Source: Verrucomicrobiota bacterium (GTDB lineage: Bacteria; Verrucomicrobiota; Verrucomicrobiae; Limisphaerales; UBA11358). From it: 36,575 nt of DNA. The notes under the pieces were generated by a model. That model was given only the letters and a program-made list of their open reading frames with translations, was not told the DNA's origin and ran no database searches. This document shows positions 31,790-36,575 of this stretch, piece by piece. The DNA lies in contig JACZKP010000151.1 in assembly GCA_014860005.1 (NCBI GenBank), forward strand, positions 1-36,575. Reading direction: 5' to 3'. Position numbers and translations under genes: made by a program. How positions within the stretch are numbered: position 1 is the first letter of the stretch; every line of letters starts with the position of its first letter.

Positions 31790-32809
31790 TCAATCCCGCA
31801 CCGTGTTCAGGCCCAGTCGGACGATTCGATCTATCAATTGCGGGTAGAGCAGGTTCGCCTTGGCCGCCGATTGCGCAAAATCTTCGTCCGCCGCGAGGAT
31901 GGGATTCGGGTTGGCCTCGATGAAATAAATCTCGTTGTTCGCCGTGACGCGCAGGTCAATGCGCGCGTAGCCGTCAATCGTGAGCAGCCGGTAAATGCGT
32001 TTGCAGGTCTGTTCGATCTTGCGCACCACGGCGGGATCGAGTCCTTCGGCGAAGCGGTTCTGCAAGCCCCAGCGTTTGCGGTATTCCTCGTCCCACTTCG
32101 CCTTGTAGGTGGCGATCTTGGGCTCGTCCGGCGGCACCTCCTGAAAGACGAGTTCGCGAATGGGAAACACCTGAAGCCGATGATTACCCAGCAGGCTCAC
32201 GTAAAGCTCGCGGCCCTCGATGTATTCCTCGGCAATGACGTCGTTGCCGGTTTTCTCGTGGAGGAACTGGACGCGCTCCTTGAACTGCTCATCCGTCTCG
32301 ACGAACGATGCCTGGGAAATTCCGTAGGACGCCTCCTCCTTCAACGGCTTCACCAGGATGGGAAATCTCAACCGCTTGGGGCGTGCCTGGCGCTTGCCAC
32401 GCGGAATCACCGTGAACTCCGGTACGCGAATGCGATGGTAGCCCAGGATTTTCTTCGAGATGCCCTTCTGTTTGCACAGTGTCAGCCCGGTCGAGCCGCA
32501 ACCGGTAAACGGCACGCCGTGCAGTTCGAGATACGATACGATGTTCTGATCGAAGGCGCGGTTGTTTTTGAACTGATCGGCGAGGTTGAAAATGAGTTCC
32601 GGTTCGTAGCTCTGGAGCTTTTGCCGCAACAGGTCCAGATCATCGAAAATCGCAAGATGCTCGAAAGTGTGGCCAAGTTCGCTGAGCGCCGCGAGGATGT
32701 TCGCCTCGGTTTTCCAGTCGTCGGTCTTCAACTCCGCACTCAGGTCCTGATCCAGCGTCGTTGGGGCGATGGCGTCAAAGAGGGCAAGGATTTTAAGTTT
32801 GTGTTTCAC
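31790..32809 (-). CDS. ATP-grasp ligase, D-alanine-D-alanine ligase-like
   Basis: The product has 339 residues and starts with GTG at 32809, 4 bases after the stop of the upstream metallopeptidase gene, so the two form an operon. ATP-grasp motifs are present: FPILVKPLKEEASYGISQAS (ATP-binding lysine and glycine loop), IAEEYIEGRELYVSLLGN, ARIDLRVTANNEIYFIEANP and the metal-binding E-A-N-P-N-P. The N-terminal part (ELIFNLADQF, VPFTGCGSTGLTLCKQK) is like that of D-Ala-D-Ala ligase. It couples ATP to forming a peptide-type bond. Real Ddl sits in cell-wall clusters; here the partner suggests a different, perhaps peptide-modifying role. Confidence 0.88.
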   Translation of the reverse strand: MKHKLKILALFDAIAPTTLDQDLSAELKTDDWKTEANILAALSELGHTFEHLAIFDDLDLLRQKLQSYEPELIFNLADQFKNNRAFDQNIVSYLELHGVPFTGCGSTGLTLCKQKGISKKILGYHRIRVPEFTVIPRGKRQARPKRLRFPILVKPLKEEASYGISQASFVETDEQFKERVQFLHEKTGNDVIAEEYIEGRELYVSLLGNHRLQVFPIRELVFQEVPPDEPKIATYKAKWDEEYRKRWGLQNRFAEGLDPAVVRKIEQTCKRIYRLLTIDGYARIDLRVTANNEIYFIEANPNPILAADEDFAQSAAKANLLYPQLIDRIVRLGLNTVRD

Positions 32810-32813
32810 GGGC

Positions 32814-33833
32814 TTACTTCGTTCGTTTGAATCGTCCGGTGAAGAGGTAATTCATCACCAGCGTGGTGATGTAGGCGGACACCTGCAGGTTTTGCTTCGG
32901 GTCGTAGCCTTTGATGTGAAGGTCCAACTGATCGCAGCGGTCAATCAACCGGGCCAGCAGTGTGTTGACCCGGTATTTTTTCTCGTTGGTCCACTGGCAG
33001 ACGGAATCCATCAACTGCCGTCGATGATGGCGCAAATATACGGAAGCCTTCACGCGGCCCTCCACGTCGACGCCCGCCGCGAATAGTTGTTTGAGATCGT
33101 TGTCGTAAAAGTCGGGATACGAATCTTCGTAGAGCTTGCGTTTACGCGCATAAAACGTCTTGAGCTTGATGTTGAGGCAGTCGTGATCGGCGGGTTGGTA
33201 CGGTGGCTGGTGAACCGGCGACTTGCCGGCCAGCGACCGCATCAATTCGTCCACGTACTCGAGTTTGTGCAGCGCTTTCCAGTCTTTGTAGCGCGCCCGC
33301 CAATCCAACCCGGGCGTGAGCCAGACCGCGAACGTCTCGGCAAAGTCCTCGTCGGGATGGCTCTGGGCATACCAGTCGTCCAGATTTACCACGTAGGACC
33401 GGCTGTAAGGACGGGGACGATAGAACTGCGGCGTTTCCTCTTCGGAAGTGGCGCCAAAAGTGCGTCGCCATTTGGTTTTCTTCTGAAACTGGTAGGCGTA
33501 AAAGTAAGCGTGCGCCGTCTCGTGCCGGATGAGTTTCATAAACCACTCGGCCGTTTCACCTTCGACCTCCAGCATCAACTTGCGTTCGAGCTTGCGCAGT
33601 CGTTCATGCACGAGAAAGAACGGGATGAAAATGGCCGGTAATCCCACCGGCACAAACCATTCGTCGCCCACGTGGCAGGGTGGGTGGAAAACCAGACCCT
33701 TCTGCGTAAGCTCATCGTACAGCCGCTGAATGAGTGGGTGGACTTCCGTGCCGTCGAGTTTGAGTCCGAGTTGGGAGATGCGTTTCTCCAACAACTCGTC
33801 ATCGCTGAGATTAACCCAGTCGCCGGCTTCCAT
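32814..33833 (-). CDS. Putative zinc-binding metallopeptidase (HExxH)
   Basis: The 339-residue cytoplasmic-looking protein has no signal peptide. LIRHETAHAYFYAYQF holds the zinc motif H104-E105-x-x-H108, and about 55 residues later SHPDEDFAETFAVWL offers the third ligand, an arrangement known from the 'putative zinc-binding metallopeptidase' group. The region between (FGATSEEETPQFYRPRPYSR then YVVNLDDWYAQ) is conserved-looking. The C-terminal third is helical with many Lys/Arg. It is first in a two-gene unit with the ATP-grasp gene. The two may make and cut, or prepare and join, the same peptide substrate; this is inference from the operon only. Confidence 0.78.
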   Translation of the reverse strand: MEAGDWVNLSDDELLEKRISQLGLKLDGTEVHPLIQRLYDELTQKGLVFHPPCHVGDEWFVPVGLPAIFIPFFLVHERLRKLERKLMLEVEGETAEWFMKLIRHETAHAYFYAYQFQKKTKWRRTFGATSEEETPQFYRPRPYSRSYVVNLDDWYAQSHPDEDFAETFAVWLTPGLDWRARYKDWKALHKLEYVDELMRSLAGKSPVHQPPYQPADHDCLNIKLKTFYARKRKLYEDSYPDFYDNDLKQLFAAGVDVEGRVKASVYLRHHRRQLMDSVCQWTNEKKYRVNTLLARLIDRCDQLDLHIKGYDPKQNLQVSAYITTLVMNYLFTGRFKRTK

Positions 33834-33924
33834 TGGCGCGACCGTAGCATGGCGGACCGGCGGCGGGCAAGCGTGACTAAGTCGCCTTGTTCGTGCGGGA
33901 TTCCTTTGGTTTAATTACGGGCGC

Positions 33925-34209
33925 ATGGATGAGCCGATCCAATTACCGATAGACGGCGTGCTGGACCTGCATACGTTCCAGCCGCGAGAGATCAAGGACC
34001 TGGTGCCGGATTATCTGGCCGAATGTCTGCAGCGCGACATTCTGCGCGTGCGCGTCATCCACGGCAAAGGCATTGGCAACCTGCGCCGCACCGTTCACTC
34101 CATCCTCGCGAAACATCCGGACGTGGAATCCTTCGCGCTCGCCAGCGAACCTTTCGGCGGCTGGGGCGCGACGATTGTCCATTTGCGTCCGGCCAAACCG
34201 GCGGAGTGA
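33925..34209 (+). CDS. Small Smr-domain protein
   Basis: The 94 residues consist of just one Smr (MutS-related) domain: LDLHTFQPREI (13-23) with the LDxH motif, RVRVIHGKGIGNLRRTV (41-57) with HGxG, and GGWGATIVHL at the end. Smr domains are nucleases or nucleic-acid binding modules; stand-alone short versions are common and their roles vary (mRNA cleavage or ribosome rescue in some). It is divergent from the metallopeptidase gene, 91 bases apart. A small hairpin (CCGCCA-AA-TGGCGG, 34225-34238) follows but without a T-run. Confidence 0.88.
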   Translation: MDEPIQLPIDGVLDLHTFQPREIKDLVPDYLAECLQRDILRVRVIHGKGIGNLRRTVHSILAKHPDVESFALASEPFGGWGATIVHLRPAKPAE

Positions 34210-34253
34210 AATCGCGTTTGATTTCCGCCAAATGGCGGCTTCCAGTTTGGCCC

Positions 34254-34384
34254 ATGTGCCGCCCAACCCTGATTTGCCTTGCCACTTTTTCGCTCGCCGC
34301 CGCGGCGTTTTCCTAGACCAATGTCATCACGCGCGAGGCTTTGGTTGAAGCGGGCAAAGTCAGTGGGCTGAGTTTTTCGGATGT

Positions 34385-34385
<1 letters not shown>
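34254..34385 (+). pseudogene. 5' fragment of a secreted protein gene, possibly an amidase, with TAG after the signal peptide
   Basis: The frame reads MCRPTLICLATFSLAAAAFS, a complete signal peptide, then TAG (34314-34316), then TNVITREALVEAGKVSGLSF and SDVR. The part after the stop resembles the first mature residues of some secreted amidase-signature proteins (ITREALVEA-K-xGLxFSD). If TAG was CAG, cleavage would fall at AFS-Q-TN. Homology-like sequence ends near 34385, where a fragment of sucA begins on the other strand. Amidase identity is tentative; the broken state is clear. Confidence 0.4.
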
Positions 34386-36026
<1,641 letters not shown>

Positions 36027-36077
36027 GGTGCTTGAATCATTATAGCTGACACGCGGCGCAGATTCACCCTCGGGTTC

Positions 36078-36176
36078 TCAGCGAGGTTGTGCTGGCTCTC
36101 TGGTGAGGCGCTTCAACAAAAGCAGACTGAGCAGCGAAGCGGCACACATGGCCAGGATGGCCGAGGCGATGCCAAG
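36078..36176 (-). pseudogene. Possible C-terminal membrane-helix fragment
   Basis: One frame encodes WLGIASAILAMCAASLLSLL then LLKRLTREPAQPR and a stop, a hydrophobic helix with a basic tail like the end of a transporter. Upstream in the same frame are two stops (at about 36179 and 36198), so no intact gene is present. It may be transporter debris or chance. Confidence 0.2.
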
Positions 36177-36376
36177 CCATCAGACATGTCCCGCATCGTC
36201 CTAGTGGATGACGAGGAGTTTGACCACGAGCTGGTGGGCGCTTTGATGCTGCCCTCGGGATTGACGACATGCCTGCCGTGCAAATTCGCCCGCGGAACGG
36301 CATCGTCTTTCAGCAGGATGCCCCGTCCGCAGCCGGCCAAACCGTCTCCCGCAACGCATTGACCCGGGCGGACCAT

Positions 36377-36575
36377 TCACCGCAGCGCTTCGGGCGGCCC
36401 CTTCCAGATGAGCCGTGCGGCGTCCAGTCGGAGACGGGATTGTTGGAGGGTCGTCGCCAATTCCTGCTGCTGGGCTTGCGCCAGTCTGATTTCTTGCGGA
36501 CGAACATGATCGTTCACCTGCGCGAGCGCCTGCAGACGTTCCACCTCGTGGCCGAGCAGGTGGTTCATTTCTTTG
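36377..36575 (-). CDS. rapA: C-terminal end of a RapA/HepA-type SNF2 helicase (partial at window edge)
   Basis: The frame is open to the right edge; the visible 65 residues read EMNHLLGHEVERLQALAQVN, then DHVRPQEIRLAQAQQQELAT, then LRLDAARLIWKGPPEALR and a stop. This matches the very C-terminus of RNA-polymerase-associated helicase RapA/HepA (in E. coli ARLSALASVNPAIRDDE ... RLDALRLIV). RapA recycles RNA polymerase after transcription. Whether the rest of the gene is intact cannot be seen here. Confidence 0.65.
   Translation of the reverse strand, partial: KEMNHLLGHEVERLQALAQVNDHVRPQEIRLAQAQQQELATTLQQSRLRLDAARLIWKGPPEALR

Noticed and set aside
31838..32830. 330-codon plus-strand frame opposite the ATP-grasp gene
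   Set aside because: ATP-grasp motifs on the minus strand are clear; the plus frame is a shadow.
34225..34238. Possible terminator after the Smr gene
   Set aside because: The stem is only 6 bases and no T-run follows.
34095..34384. C-terminal extension of the sucA frame through the Smr gene
   Set aside because: After about 34385 the sucA frame no longer resembles E1 and merely reads the opposite strand of a spacer and of the Smr gene.

Overview
The window looks like GC-rich chromosomal DNA from a member of the Verrucomicrobiota, most likely an uncultured Pedosphaera/Limisphaera-type lineage. The grounds are: large secreted proteins of verrucomicrobial style (ankyrin giant, BNR_4 propeller, glycosidase-like and peptidase genes), a CxxCH-type NrfA next to a Nap operon driven by a NrfCD-type module, and many composite palindromic repeats. 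The phylum assignment is inference; there is no rRNA or tRNA gene in the window.

Left end (1-3658): a minus-strand set of a sigma-70-family factor (2188-2742), a possible 37-residue peptide and a 570-residue secreted protein (316-2028). The 3' end of the secreted gene has decayed: a second copy of its C-terminal domain begins out of frame at about 330. The 5' end of the sigma gene abuts a fragment of a Ser/Thr protein kinase (2795-3097) that carries a nonsense codon. A 560-bp gene-free stretch then leads into the respiratory operon and holds a strong inverted repeat and an FNR-type box.

Respiratory island (3659-13609): tetraheme cytochrome, Tat-exported four-cluster ferredoxin, NrfD quinol oxidase, NapD, NapA, an unusual tandem NapB-like tetraheme cytochrome, a two-cluster ferredoxin and an unknown 120-residue protein, followed by NrfH and NrfA from what looks like their own promoter. 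Together these would reduce nitrate to nitrite (NapA) and nitrite to ammonium (NrfHA) in the periplasm, i.e. DNRA. There is no NapC; electrons from quinol would instead enter Nap through the NrfD/ferredoxin/multiheme chain. FNR-like boxes stand before both transcription units. Three spacers inside the operon are occupied by palindromic repeat elements, and each spacer is an open reading frame whose start or stop is overlapped or tightly apposed to the neighbouring genes.

Housekeeping (13700-17359): purF (Fe-S type amidophosphoribosyltransferase), dprA, and a convergent endonuclease/exonuclease/phosphatase-family gene, with hairpin repeats between purF and dprA.

Secreted-protein region (17486-31735): an exported ankyrin protein of about 1240 residues with some 30 repeats, a divergent 752-residue secreted protein of unknown function, a BNR_4 propeller protein, a propeller-like protein with an N-terminal carboxypeptidase-regulatory-like domain, an S9 prolyl oligopeptidase, a glycosidase-like TIM-barrel candidate and an M14 zinc carboxypeptidase.

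Right end (31790-36575): a two-gene minus-strand unit of an ATP-grasp ligase and an HExxH metallopeptidase, a small Smr-domain gene, then a second patch of gene remains: a signal-peptide-bearing 5' fragment (possibly an amidase) on the plus strand with a TAG, joined to the 5' half of sucA (2-oxoglutarate dehydrogenase E1) on the minus strand with a TGA, and at the edge the C-terminus of a RapA/HepA-type helicase.
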